DNA from: Candidatus Methanoperedens sp.
GTDB lineage: Archaea; Halobacteriota; Methanosarcinia; Methanosarcinales; Methanoperedenaceae
Direction: 5' to 3'
DNA length: 64,000 nt
NCBI GenBank assembly: GCA_028717345.1
Contig: JAQUNZ010000003.1
Coordinates: 1-64,000, forward strand
The notes below the pieces were generated by a model. It saw only the letters and a list, made by a program, of their open reading frames with translations. It did no database searches and had not been told where the DNA came from. Shown here one piece after another: positions 42,015 to 50,821 of this stretch. How positions within the stretch are numbered: the stretch's first letter is position 1; every line of letters begins with the position of its first letter. A program made the translations under genes and the position numbers.

Positions 42015-42085
42015 GTTGGTCGATGCGAATAAGAAACTGATCGGAAAATTAAGGAGAAGATTGGGGAGGTATTGGGGTAATAAAT
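42015..42085 (+). pseudogene. Duplicated remnant of the hsdS 3' end
   Basis: 'ttggtcgatgcgaataagaaactgatcgg' and 'attaaggagaagattg..gaggtat.ggg.taataaa.gga' match 40876-40965 with a short internal deletion. Confidence 0.85.
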
Positions 42086-42105
42086 GGAACAGAAAAAACG
42101 AAAAA

Positions 42106-42240
42106 ATCCGTGCGTATCCATCCGATCCGCGTTCCGTCCCCCGACCGCCCACCCCTGCGCACACAAACAGGCGCAGGCACTTTCGGATACTGGCGCGCCC
42201 GCGGCAGGGCAGACCGCCGATACTGCACTGCGCCGGGATT
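42106..42240. repeat. GC-rich hairpin repeat, copy 1
   Basis: gttccgtcccccgaccgcccacccctgcg...gggcagaccgccgatactgcac.gcgccggg, shared with 44475-44633 and partly with 42849-42930. Confidence 0.88.
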
Positions 42241-42256
42241 TTAATTGATTCTCCCA

Positions 42257-42520
42257 TCAAACGTTCTGCTCCTGTAATTTTTCCTGTACCCACAAATTCA
42301 GAAGCGTGCCCGGCGATACACCCCGGAGTCTGGCAAAAGCCTTGATCTTTTCTGATAATTGCTTTTCAACTGCGAAGTATGTCACTTCGGATTGGATATC
42401 GACTTCGAATTCAGCAGGTTTTGTATCTTCCCAGTGCTCAGCGAGGTCATGGGTGTCCCAGTATTCACCTATTTCTTCATGGGTCTGCATTTTCGATATG
42501 GAACTTTTATTTTTCTTCAT
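42257..42520 (-). CDS. BrnA/CopG-like antitoxin
   Basis: 'YWDTHDLAEHWEDTKPAEFEVDIQSEVTYFAVEKQLSEKIKAFARLRGVSPGTLLNLWVQEKL'. Confidence 0.82.
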   Translation of the reverse strand: MKKNKSSISKMQTHEEIGEYWDTHDLAEHWEDTKPAEFEVDIQSEVTYFAVEKQLSEKIKAFARLRGVSPGTLLNLWVQEKLQEQNV

Positions 42521-42730
42521 ATTTCTTCCGTTCTGCCCTTGTCATATCTCTTGCGGATACGACAAGCGCCTGCTTATCTGTTTTGTAAATAAAGAATATA
42601 ATGAGATATCTCCCGGAGATAGTCCTCCCGAATGCTCAAAGACTTCTCGTACTTCATATTGTAGGACATTGTGTTTCTGCTCAAGCTTTTCAATAATTTT
42701 TTCATGCCAGATAAAACCAATGATTTTCAA
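42507..42730 (-). pseudogene. BrnT-family toxin, frameshifted / internally deleted
   Basis: Frame 1 'MKIIGFIWHEKIIEKLEQKHNVLQYEVREVFE' then another frame 'FGRTISGRYLIIFFIYKTDKQALVVSARDMTRAERKKYEEK*'; its stop overlaps the brnA start. Confidence 0.8.
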
Positions 42731-42848
42731 TGTATATCCTTCTCTTTATAATTACTTAAATCCTCGTTAACCATTCCTAACATCATCAAAGTTTAAAGCC
42801 AATAGTTAGTAGTTAACGCTTCCTTATTATTTAGTGATAATGGTTTTG

Positions 42849-42930
42849 CCCAGGCACAGCCCTTCCAGATACCCCGGCGCGCCTGCGGAAGGCTTTCAGG
42901 GCAGACCGCTACTGAACGGCGCCGGGATTT
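42849..42930. repeat. GC-rich hairpin repeat, copy 2 (partial)
   Basis: caggcacagcccttccagataccccggcgcgcctgcgg..ggctttcagggcagaccgc...ggcgccggg. Confidence 0.88.
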
Positions 42931-43002
42931 AAATAAATATAATCTAATACAAACCATGACGATGCCTGCGCCTGTTATGCCGCGCTGCTAAAGAAGCTAA
43001 AC

Positions 43003-43464
43003 ATGAGCGAAGAACATATATTAGCAAAAACCAATTACAGAATAAGCATGATACCATATGAAAAAGAACTAACAGAATATTTCAGCAGCAAGGATGGTAT
43101 AAAACTTGCTTATCTTTTTGGTTCAACGGTCAGGGGCGATACAGGTAGATTGAGCGATGTTGATATTGGAGTCCTGCTGGATGAAAAATTATCTAAAAAA
43201 GACCGCTTCGACCTGGAATTAAAATTGATGGGTGAAATAGCCATTTTGATCAAGAAAAACAAAATAGATCTGATTGTTTTAAACGAAGCGCCCTTGCTCT
43301 TATCATATAATATTATAAAAGATGGAATTAATCTAAAATCCAGTGAAACAGAGAGAGTAAAGTTCGAAACAAAAATCCTTTCTAAATACATAGATGAAAA
43401 ATATTACATAAAAAGGCATACGGAAGAAACTCTGAAAAGGATTGCCGGGGCTGGTTTCGTGTGA
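43003..43464 (+). CDS. MntA-type minimal nucleotidyltransferase (antitoxin)
   Basis: 'LAYLFGSTVRGDTGRLSDVDIGVLLDE'. Confidence 0.88.
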   Translation: MSEEHILAKTNYRISMIPYEKELTEYFSSKDGIKLAYLFGSTVRGDTGRLSDVDIGVLLDEKLSKKDRFDLELKLMGEIAILIKKNKIDLIVLNEAPLLLSYNIIKDGINLKSSETERVKFETKILSKYIDEKYYIKRHTEETLKRIAGAGFV

Positions 43465-43880
43465 ATGATGAAATAGCATCCAAGCTTGAACAGCTTGAAG
43501 AATATGTGAACATATTAAAAGGTTATCAACACTTTAAAATAGAGGACTTGCAGACAGACCATACCCTTAAGGGAGCAGTCGAGTGATATTTGGAGGTTGC
43601 ACTGGAATGTGCCATCGATATCGGTGAAATGATAATATCAAGAGAAAAACTGAAACGACCTGAAGCATATCAGGAAGTGTTTTTGATTCTTGGGGAGCAC
43701 GGCATTTTGCCTAGGGATTTTGCCATAAAATTTGCACCAGCTGCGGGATTTAGAAACATACTTGTTCACATGTACGCAAAAATAGATATCGGACGGCTCT
43801 ACTATTACTTGCAGAACAATATTGAAGATATTGAACAATTTGGTAAATACATAGCTCAGTATGGCAAAAATGAAATTTAA
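43461..43880 (+). pseudogene. HepT-like HEPN toxin with single in-frame TGA at 43584-43586
   Basis: VNDEIASKLEQLEEYVNILKGYQHFKIEDLQTDHTLKGAVE*YLEVALECAIDIGEMII...FRNILVHMY (RX4HXY); GTG start overlaps the mntA stop. Confidence 0.85.
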
Positions 43881-43897
43881 CGCGAATTAAAAGCGCA

Positions 43898-44083
43898 TCA
43901 AGCATGCGATGCAGCAGATTTTTTCCTTGCCGCACCTGCTTTTTTGTGAGCCTTACCTGTATATCTTATCTCGACCACATGACCTTTTACGAGCTTTTCC
44001 CGTTCTAATTCTTTATCCAGTTCAGGGTCGCTTTCAATTTGTTTTATAAGGTCCTCTTCATCTTTGGCTGTGTATTTTCTCAT
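43898..44083 (-). CDS. Small basic protein, probable antitoxin of the BrnT-like gene
   Basis: MRKYTAKDEEDLIKQIESDPELDKELEREKLVKGHVVEIRYTGKAHKKAGAARKKSAASHA; start chosen just downstream of the toxin ORF. Confidence 0.55.
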   Translation of the reverse strand: MRKYTAKDEEDLIKQIESDPELDKELEREKLVKGHVVEIRYTGKAHKKAGAARKKSAASHA

Positions 44084-44084
44084 C

Positions 44085-44375
44085 TTATTCACTTCTTGAC
44101 TTTCCTCTATATAACTTCTTCTTGCTATCTGGCGCATCAAAAGCCGTTATCAACCGCATTTCATTGGTTCCAGAGGGCTCCAGGATTACCACCAGCACCC
44201 TGCCATATGATTCGCCAAGAACAAAATACCTCAAGGTTCCATTCACATTTATCCTGTACGGAATGAAAAATCCATCAAGAACGTTATGCACTTCGGATAA
44301 GTTTACCCGATGTCTGGCAATATGGTCAAGTGTGTTATCACCATATATTAACTTGACATTTTTCCAGTCTGGCAT
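44085..44375 (-). CDS. BrnT-like toxin family protein
   Basis: 'TLDHIARHRVNLSEVHNVLDG...RYFVLGESYGRVLVVILEP...MRLITAFDAPDSKKKLYR'. Confidence 0.75.
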   Translation of the reverse strand: MPDWKNVKLIYGDNTLDHIARHRVNLSEVHNVLDGFFIPYRINVNGTLRYFVLGESYGRVLVVILEPSGTNEMRLITAFDAPDSKKKLYRGKSRSE

Positions 44376-44474
44376 AGCTTATTTCACAGAGCTAAGATGT
44401 CATTCGTAGTTAAAAGCGTTGAGAAAGCGGGGCGAAAGTGAACCATAATATATTAAATTTAAACCAAAAACACA

Positions 44475-44633
44475 AATCTGTGCCCATCCGCTCCGATCCA
44501 TGTCATCCGTGTTCCGTCCCCCGACCGCCCACCCCTGCGGACACAAAAAGGCACAGGCACAGCCCTTCCAGATACTCCGGCGCGTCCGCGCAGGCTTTCA
44601 GGGCAGACCGCCGATACTGCACGGCGCCCGGTA
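44475..44633. repeat. GC-rich hairpin repeat, copy 3 (fullest)
   Basis: See copies 1 and 2. Confidence 0.88.
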
Positions 44634-44640
44634 TGTAATA

Positions 44641-44711
44641 AATGAAATTTAATGCGAACTTAAAGAGCATCACGCATATCTTATCTCGACCACATGACCT
44701 TTTACAAGCCG
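44641..44711. pseudogene. Relic duplicate of the HepT 3' end / antitoxin 3' end junction
   Basis: 'aatgaaatttaa.gcgaa.ttaaa.agcatca' and 'tatcttatctcgaccacatgaccttttac.agc' match 43869-43993 with an internal deletion. Confidence 0.8.
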
Positions 44712-44825
44712 CTGTTTGAACGGTTCAACCTTTTTTGAAGGAATGTACCGGGTTAACAGGATGGACAGGATAATTTAATAACCTCACAGGAATTCTAAGG
44801 GGCATATCATTCAAGAGGAATACAC

Positions 44826-45953
44826 ATGACACAATACAAAATCCCTGTTATCCCCGGCGACGGGATAGGTCCTGAGATCATAAGAGAAGGACGAAAAGCG
44901 CTTGAAGCAGCGGGCGAGCGGTTCGATTTTGACATAGACTGGATAGAATACCCGCACGGTGCAGACCACTATCTTGAGACCGGAGAATTGATCTCCGAGG
45001 ATACGCTAAAAGAGCTTTCACAATATAGAGCCATCTATTTTGGCGCCATAGGCGATGAGAGGATAAAGCCCGGAATTCTGGAAAAAGGCATTCTCCTGAC
45101 GATACGCTTCTATCTTGACGAATACGTCAACCTGAGACCTGTTAAACTGCTGGAGGGAGTCTGGACTCCGCTCAAAGACAAGACGGCAAAGGATATTGAT
45201 TTCGTGGTAGTTCGCGAGAATACAGAGGATTTCTATATAGGCATAGGCGGACGCGCTAAAAAAGGAAAAAGCAAAAAAACACTTGAAGTCGCGCGCAACC
45301 TCTACAATGTGAAATTCGGGCTGGATATTAATTCAGACAGCGATGAGATCGGATACCAGCTTGGTCTTATCAGCAAAGAAGGCACTCGCAGGGTCATACG
45401 ATATGCTTTCGAACTCGCACAGCAGAGGAAAAAGCACCTGTCGTCAGTTGATAAAGCCAACGTGCTGTCAGATATCTACGGTTTCTGGAGAGAGGAGTTT
45501 ACCTCCGTCGGCAACGAATATCCTGATGTAAAGACTGATTTCAATTTCGTGGACGCAATAACCATGTGGTTCGTGAAGAACCCTGAGTGGTTCGATACTG
45601 TAGTTGCACCCAACATGTTCGGGGACATAATAACTGACCTTGGCGCGATGATCCAGGGTGGTCTTGGTCTTGCCCCTGGCGGGAACATTAATCCTGAAGG
45701 TACAAGCATGTTCGAGCCAATACACGGAAGCGCGCCGAAATATAAAGGGCAGAACAAAGTGAATCCTATCGCTACAATCTGGGCAGGAGCGCTACTGCTT
45801 GACCAGATCGGTGAAAAGGAAGCTTCATCCGCGATAGTAAGGGCGATTGAGCAGAACCTTGTGAACGCGGAAGTTAAGACCTATGACCTTGGAGGTTCTA
45901 ATACCACTTCTGATGTCGGTGATGATATTGCGCGGTTGATTAAGGAAAGTTAG
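44826..45953 (+). CDS. Isopropylmalate/isocitrate dehydrogenase family (LeuB-like)
   Basis: '[13 protein letters not shown]', '[13 protein letters not shown]', '[42 protein letters not shown]'. Confidence 0.92.
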   Translation: MTQYKIPVIPGDGIGPEIIREGRKALEAAGERFDFDIDWIEYPHGADHYLETGELISEDTLKELSQYRAIYFGAIGDERIKPGILEKGILLTIRFYLDEYVNLRPVKLLEGVWTPLKDKTAKDIDFVVVRENTEDFYIGIGGRAKKGKSKKTLEVARNLYNVKFGLDINSDSDEIGYQLGLISKEGTRRVIRYAFELAQQRKKHLSSVDKANVLSDIYGFWREEFTSVGNEYPDVKTDFNFVDAITMWFVKNPEWFDTVVAPNMFGDIITDLGAMIQGGLGLAPGGNINPEGTSMFEPIHGSAPKYKGQNKVNPIATIWAGALLLDQIGEKEASSAIVRAIEQNLVNAEVKTYDLGGSNTTSDVGDDIARLIKES

Positions 45954-45973
45954 AGAAATAAAAACCACAGAGA

Positions 45974-46648
45974 ATGGAAGATAATGATCTAATAAAAACC
46001 GGACTGAACAACGTTTTTTCTTTTATTGCCGATAATGGTTCAAAAAGATTAGTCACGAAATCTCTTGTTCCCAGTGTGAAGGATGAAAAGACCATAAAAG
46101 TCTGGAATGAAGAATACCGCTTATGGGACCCTTATCACAGCAAGCTTGCCGCTCTTATCCTAAATGGCGCCAAAATACCTCTAAAAAAGGATTCCTCTGT
46201 GCTGTATCTTGGCGCTGCCAATGGGACTACGGTAAGCCATGTTTCAGATATTGTTTCTGATGGAGTGGTATTTGCTGTTGAATTTTCACCCCGCGCAATG
46301 AAAGACCTTATCCGCATCAGCACACCCAGGAAGAACCTCATCCCGATACTTGCGGATGCCAGGCATCCGGCTACATACAGGAACATGGTCACTGAGGTTG
46401 ATCTTGTTTATCAGGACGTGGCGCAGCGCGAGCAGGCGGAGATAGCCATCAGGAACGCAGAACTCTTTCTTAAAAAAGGAGGTTATATTGTCCTGATGAT
46501 AAAATCAAAAAGCATTGATTCTGTAAAAAATACGGATGATGTGAGCCGTATCGAGATAACAAAGCTTGGGGAGCTTTTCAAGGTTGCAGGATCAATGAAT
46601 TTAGAACCTTTTCATTTAGACCATGTGGCAGTAATAGCGCAAAAATAA
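45974..46648 (+). CDS. flpA: Fibrillarin-like rRNA/tRNA 2'-O-methyltransferase
   Basis: 'VLYLGAANGTTVSHVSDIV', 'VFAVEFSPRAMKDLI', 'VDLVYQDVAQREQAEIA'. Confidence 0.96.
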   Translation: MEDNDLIKTGLNNVFSFIADNGSKRLVTKSLVPSVKDEKTIKVWNEEYRLWDPYHSKLAALILNGAKIPLKKDSSVLYLGAANGTTVSHVSDIVSDGVVFAVEFSPRAMKDLIRISTPRKNLIPILADARHPATYRNMVTEVDLVYQDVAQREQAEIAIRNAELFLKKGGYIVLMIKSKSIDSVKNTDDVSRIEITKLGELFKVAGSMNLEPFHLDHVAVIAQK

Positions 46649-46734
46649 TGTAAAACAAATATTATGAGACAAGTGAATTTGTCAAGCACTGCACAAGGCA
46701 GTATTTAGTGAAAGCTCAATCTGGTGATGGTCAC

Positions 46735-46807
46735 GCCCCGACTGGGATTTGAACCCAGGTCTTAAGATCCGCAATCTCAAAGGATATCCGGACTACCCCA
46801 TCGGGGC
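46735..46807 (-). tRNA. tRNA-Arg (anticodon GCG)
   Basis: Reverse strand GCCCCGA...TCGGGGC acceptor, TTCAAAT T-loop, anticodon loop TTGCGGA; no 3' CCA needed. Confidence 0.85.
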
Positions 46808-46833
46808 CCGGCTCAAAATTCATCTATGAGCTA

Positions 46834-47295
46834 TTAAAGGTTATTGGATAAATGCTTCCGTTCAAGCTTTAAGAGTTTAATCTTTATATCCACTCCGCAT
46901 GAATAACCGCCAAAACCGTCCTTCGCAACAACCCTGTGGCAAGGCACAATTATAGGGACAGGATTACGGGAAAGCGCGCTTCCAACAGCACGCACTGCCC
47001 TGCTCCCGATCCTTCGAGCAAGCTCTGAATACGTGACCACAGTCCCGTATTCTATTTTTTTTGTTTCTTCAAGTACCCTCTGTGTGAAATCAGACATTCC
47101 TGAAAGATCCACATCGCATGAAACCTTTGTCCTTTCTCCCCTGAAATACTCCTCAAGTTCAAAACTTGCCTTCAAAGTCCTTTTCAGAGCCAGTTCCCTG
47201 GAATTGATAAACCTGATAGAAGACAGACATCTGTCGAATCGTATCTCGATATACCTATCAAGCGCAGGTGAGAAAATGATATCTGTATCTTTCAT
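46834..47295 (-). CDS. ogt: Methylated-DNA--protein-cysteine methyltransferase
   Basis: 'NPVPIIVPCHRVVAKDG.GGYSCG'. Confidence 0.95.
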   Translation of the reverse strand: MKDTDIIFSPALDRYIEIRFDRCLSSIRFINSRELALKRTLKASFELEEYFRGERTKVSCDVDLSGMSDFTQRVLEETKKIEYGTVVTYSELARRIGSRAVRAVGSALSRNPVPIIVPCHRVVAKDGFGGYSCGVDIKIKLLKLERKHLSNNL

Positions 47296-47384
47296 TCCTT
47301 GTCAATATAACTGGGGTGGTTTATATATAAAATCTTCACACCCACCAAAGAATATATCAGGTTTGTTACCAAATTAAGTATAGT

Positions 47385-47954
47385 ATGTCCCAGTTCTATA
47401 ACATTCTTACAGATATCCTTTTGCAAAAGCAGATGTCTATAAGCCGGATAGCGCGGGAATTAAAGAAAAGCGGGTACGACCAGCACCGACTGATCCTGAC
47501 TGGATATTTACGCGCTTTAACTGACGTAGGGCATCTTGAGGAGATGGACATACCTCCCTCAAAAGTATATGTTCTAAAGAACAAATCCAAACGCGACATT
47601 TACAGCATCCTGAAAGAGCGATTAAAGGACATCGATATCTCAGAAAGACAGGAAGTTGCCGTATTTATCCTCAATTCCCTTTTCATGCGTCCGTGTTTCA
47701 AATATGAACTTGAGCTTCTCGGCATTGAAGCGCAAAAAACAAAGACTGTAAAGGAATCAAAAGATTCAAAACTCAAGGAACACAGGGCTGCGGTGACCCG
47801 CATCAAGATACCTGTCGATGATCCCGCATTTGAGACTACAACGCAAGACAGCAGGATACAGAGCCGGGGGACAGAGATACTGATAAACATGCTGAATGAT
47901 CTTATCGACCTTGAAGGATTAAAGGCGAAATATCAGCAAACAAAGCTTGCCTGA
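47385..47954 (+). CDS. Conserved hypothetical archaeal protein (HTH-like N-terminus)
   Basis: 'MSISRIARELKKSGYDQHRLILTGYLRALTDVGHLEEMDIPPSKVYVL'. Confidence 0.75.
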   Translation: MSQFYNILTDILLQKQMSISRIARELKKSGYDQHRLILTGYLRALTDVGHLEEMDIPPSKVYVLKNKSKRDIYSILKERLKDIDISERQEVAVFILNSLFMRPCFKYELELLGIEAQKTKTVKESKDSKLKEHRAAVTRIKIPVDDPAFETTTQDSRIQSRGTEILINMLNDLIDLEGLKAKYQQTKLA

Positions 47955-47993
47955 GTTTGACATTCAAAAAACATCCATCTTGAAACCTGGTGA

Positions 47994-48572
47994 TCAAAGT
48001 TCAACCTGGTCTATCCAGTTAATCTTTCCAGGAAGATATTCCTCAGGTATCTTTCCCTTCTTCAAGGACTCAATAATATCATCGACTGTTTTTACAACAG
48101 AGATCAGGTTCATATCAGTTGTGTTTATTTCAAAAACCCGGTCGTTTGCCTCAACAGATTCCACAAGAATCACGTCAAGCGCCTCGGCATCAGAATTCTC
48201 CTTTACCTTTTCAAAGGAATATTCTCTCCGTTTTCCGAGGCGCTTCCTGAGAGCCACGGGCGCTGCCCTGAGCACGATAATGACATCAGCCGGGAGGTAA
48301 TGTGAAATATGCCCTTCAATGATTGTATCCATTCCAACAGGTGTCTGTTTGACAAGTTCTGCCGTCCGTTCCTTGAGCCGTTCCATGTCTGCAATGTAGG
48401 TATCCCGATCTTCATCCCTTCCTGTGTAAAGCTTCTCATCCAGAATAAGCTTATGAAGATCGATTATACGGTACTTATCCCTGTATTTTGAATGTTCCTT
48501 TATGAATTCGCAAACAGTTGTTTTTCCTGTTCCCGGCGTGCCTGTAAGAGCTATTATCATCGAACCTGTCAT
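47994..48572 (-). CDS. AK6/Fap7-like adenylate kinase family protein
   Basis: 'MIIALTGTPGTGKTTVCEFI', 'DTIIEGHISHYLPADVIIVLRAAPVALRKRL'. Confidence 0.9.
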   Translation of the reverse strand: MTGSMIIALTGTPGTGKTTVCEFIKEHSKYRDKYRIIDLHKLILDEKLYTGRDEDRDTYIADMERLKERTAELVKQTPVGMDTIIEGHISHYLPADVIIVLRAAPVALRKRLGKRREYSFEKVKENSDAEALDVILVESVEANDRVFEINTTDMNLISVVKTVDDIIESLKKGKIPEEYLPGKINWIDQVEL

Positions 48573-49660
48573 ATTATCATCTCCATTGCTGCTATTACCT
48601 TTTTGTTCTGCGCCTGTGTTCCTATGCTTATCCGTATCAGCGAATCTCCTGCTTCTCTAAAGGAGGTACAGTCCCTGACTATTATGCCCATTTTCAGCAA
48701 AGATTCACAAACATGTGCAGCTGTGCGTGGGGCAACGTCTATCATTATAAAATTCGCTTCAGATGGATATACCCTGCAAAGATGCTCAAGTCCCCTGGTA
48801 AGCTGCTCACGTCCTTTTTTCACAGTTTCTATGCTTTTCTTAATATACTTGCTGTCAGAAAGTGCGGCAATGCCGCCTGCAAGTGAGAGTACGTCAACCG
48901 AGAACGGGGTCATGACCTTCATATAATCACGTGCGATCCATTCCGGAACGATCGCATAGCCCAGGCGCATCCCAGCTAGACCGAAGGCTTTTGAGAACGT
49001 GCGCCCTACGATCAGATTCTCGTGCTCTTTCACAAGACCTGAAAGGTCTGCCTGTGCAAATTCAACATAAGCTTCATCAATGAACACGATGGCGCGTGTT
49101 TTATCAAGGATCTTCCTGACTTCTTCTTCCCTTATGACGTTGCCTGAAGGATTGTTTGGCGAACAAAGGAATATCATCTTTGTATTGCTGTTGACCTTTG
49201 CAAGAATATCCCTGTGGCTTATTTCGAAGTCACTGTCCCTTTTTACGAACACCGGTTTCCCGCCGTTAGCCAGTGTTGCTATCTCATAATATGAGAACGT
49301 GGGTATCGGGATCACTGATTCTGCTCCGGGCGACATGAAAAGTCTCATCATTGTATCAAGAATGCCGTCCATTCCGTTCCCTGATACAACGATGTTTTTC
49401 TCAGGATAGCTTGTGTATTCTGAGAGCGCGCTTCGTAGATCAAGCGCGTCCGAAGGCGGATATAAATGGACTTTCGCGGCTTTTTCCTGAATTGCCTTAA
49501 CAGCAAGCGGCGATGGTCCAAGCGGATTCTCGTTTGAGCCTAGCTTGATAATATTTTCGGGATCAAGACCGTACTTCAGGGCTATCTCCTCGATAGATTT
49601 CCCTGGAACATACTTCTTTATCTCTTTTACTGAGATCTTCACAAGTTTTTCAAATCCCAT
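48569..49660 (-). CDS. hisC: Histidinol-phosphate aminotransferase
   Basis: 'KLGSNENPLGPSPLAVKAI', 'FLCSPNNPSGNVI', 'VGRTFSKAFGLAGMRLGYAI'; start at 49660 preferred. Confidence 0.95.
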   Translation of the reverse strand: MGFEKLVKISVKEIKKYVPGKSIEEIALKYGLDPENIIKLGSNENPLGPSPLAVKAIQEKAAKVHLYPPSDALDLRSALSEYTSYPEKNIVVSGNGMDGILDTMMRLFMSPGAESVIPIPTFSYYEIATLANGGKPVFVKRDSDFEISHRDILAKVNSNTKMIFLCSPNNPSGNVIREEEVRKILDKTRAIVFIDEAYVEFAQADLSGLVKEHENLIVGRTFSKAFGLAGMRLGYAIVPEWIARDYMKVMTPFSVDVLSLAGGIAALSDSKYIKKSIETVKKGREQLTRGLEHLCRVYPSEANFIMIDVAPRTAAHVCESLLKMGIIVRDCTSFREAGDSLIRISIGTQAQNKKVIAAMEMII

Positions 49661-50807
49661 CAAGCACTTCCACTGTTCTATCAAGTTGTTCCTTTGTGAT
49701 CGAAAGAGGCGGGACAAAACGCAGCGTTGAATCCGATGTGCAGTTAAGTAGCACTCCGCGTTCCCTTGCCTTGCCGACTATGTCTTCGCATTTTATGGAT
49801 AGTTCCATACCGACCATCAATCCTTTGCCGCGTATCTCTTTTACATAATCCTTATTTAGATTTTTGAGCTTTTTCATAAGATATGCGCCAAACTCGTTTG
49901 ATCTTGCAACAAGTTTTTCTTTCTTGATCACTTCTATGTTGGCAAGAGCTGCGGCGCAGGAAAGAGCATTGCCCCCAAAAGTGGACGCATGGTCTCCGCG
50001 CCCGAAATTAGCTGCAACATCTTCACGTGCAAGCATTGCGCCCATTGGGAAGCCTCCTCCCATGGCTTTAGCAAGCGTCATAATGTCTGGTTTTATTCCT
50101 GAGTGCTCCCTGGCGAACCATTTTCCAGTCCTGCCAAACCCGGTCTGCACTTCATCAACTATGAGCAGTGTGCCTGTTTCATCGCATATTTCCCGCACTT
50201 CTTTCATATACCCGTCTGAAGGTATTATAACTCCGGCTTCTCCCTGTATTGCTTCAAGAATCACGCCTGCCGTATCCTCTGTTATAGCTTCCCTTATAGC
50301 GTCTGCATCATCGTAAGGGACAAAAACAGCAGGAGCAAGCGGCTCAAATGGCTTGCGGTATTTTTCCTTGTGCGTTACAGAGAGCGCTCCGCGCGTCCTT
50401 CCGTGGAACGCATGTTCTGCTGCTATGAATTCCTTTTTGCCTGTGGCTTTGCGTGCAAGTTTCAGCGCGCCTTCTACAGCTTCGGCTCCTGAGTTACAGA
50501 AGAATACCCTGTCCATCTCTGTAAGGTTAACAAGCTGTTCTGCAAGGAGCGCCTGCTGCTCTGTGTAATACAGGTTCGAAACATGGATCAACTGTTCTGC
50601 CTGTCGTTTTATCGCCTCTACAACGGCAGGATGGCAGTGTCCCACGTTATTAACTGCGATGCCTGCCACGCAGTCTATGTATTCTTTTCCATTCACATCT
50701 GTCACTACTGCCCCGCAAGCTTTTTTTATCGCCACTGGCTGGCGGGTATAGGTATTGAAAATATATTTATCGAATTTTCCGACTATTTCATCATAATTTA
50801 GCGCCAT
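49650..50807 (-). CDS. argD: Acetylornithine aminotransferase
   Basis: 'NSGAEAVEGALKLARKATGKKEFIA', 'LIVDEVQTGFGRTGKWFA', 'HASTFGGNALSCAAA'. Confidence 0.94.
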   Translation of the reverse strand: MALNYDEIVGKFDKYIFNTYTRQPVAIKKACGAVVTDVNGKEYIDCVAGIAVNNVGHCHPAVVEAIKRQAEQLIHVSNLYYTEQQALLAEQLVNLTEMDRVFFCNSGAEAVEGALKLARKATGKKEFIAAEHAFHGRTRGALSVTHKEKYRKPFEPLAPAVFVPYDDADAIREAITEDTAGVILEAIQGEAGVIIPSDGYMKEVREICDETGTLLIVDEVQTGFGRTGKWFAREHSGIKPDIMTLAKAMGGGFPMGAMLAREDVAANFGRGDHASTFGGNALSCAAALANIEVIKKEKLVARSNEFGAYLMKKLKNLNKDYVKEIRGKGLMVGMELSIKCEDIVGKARERGVLLNCTSDSTLRFVPPLSITKEQLDRTVEVLDGI

Positions 50808-50821
50808 ATCGATCCCGTATG

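Noticed and set aside
41932-42345. 137-aa plus-strand ORF
   Set aside because: Runs through the hsdS remnant and the GC-rich repeat and into the antisense of brnA; chance frame
43584-43586. TGA in hepT as selenocysteine or programmed recoding
   Set aside because: Position is not a catalytic Cys/Sec site, family residue expected there is Arg, and no SECIS-like structure was evident; simple nonsense mutation or error is more likely
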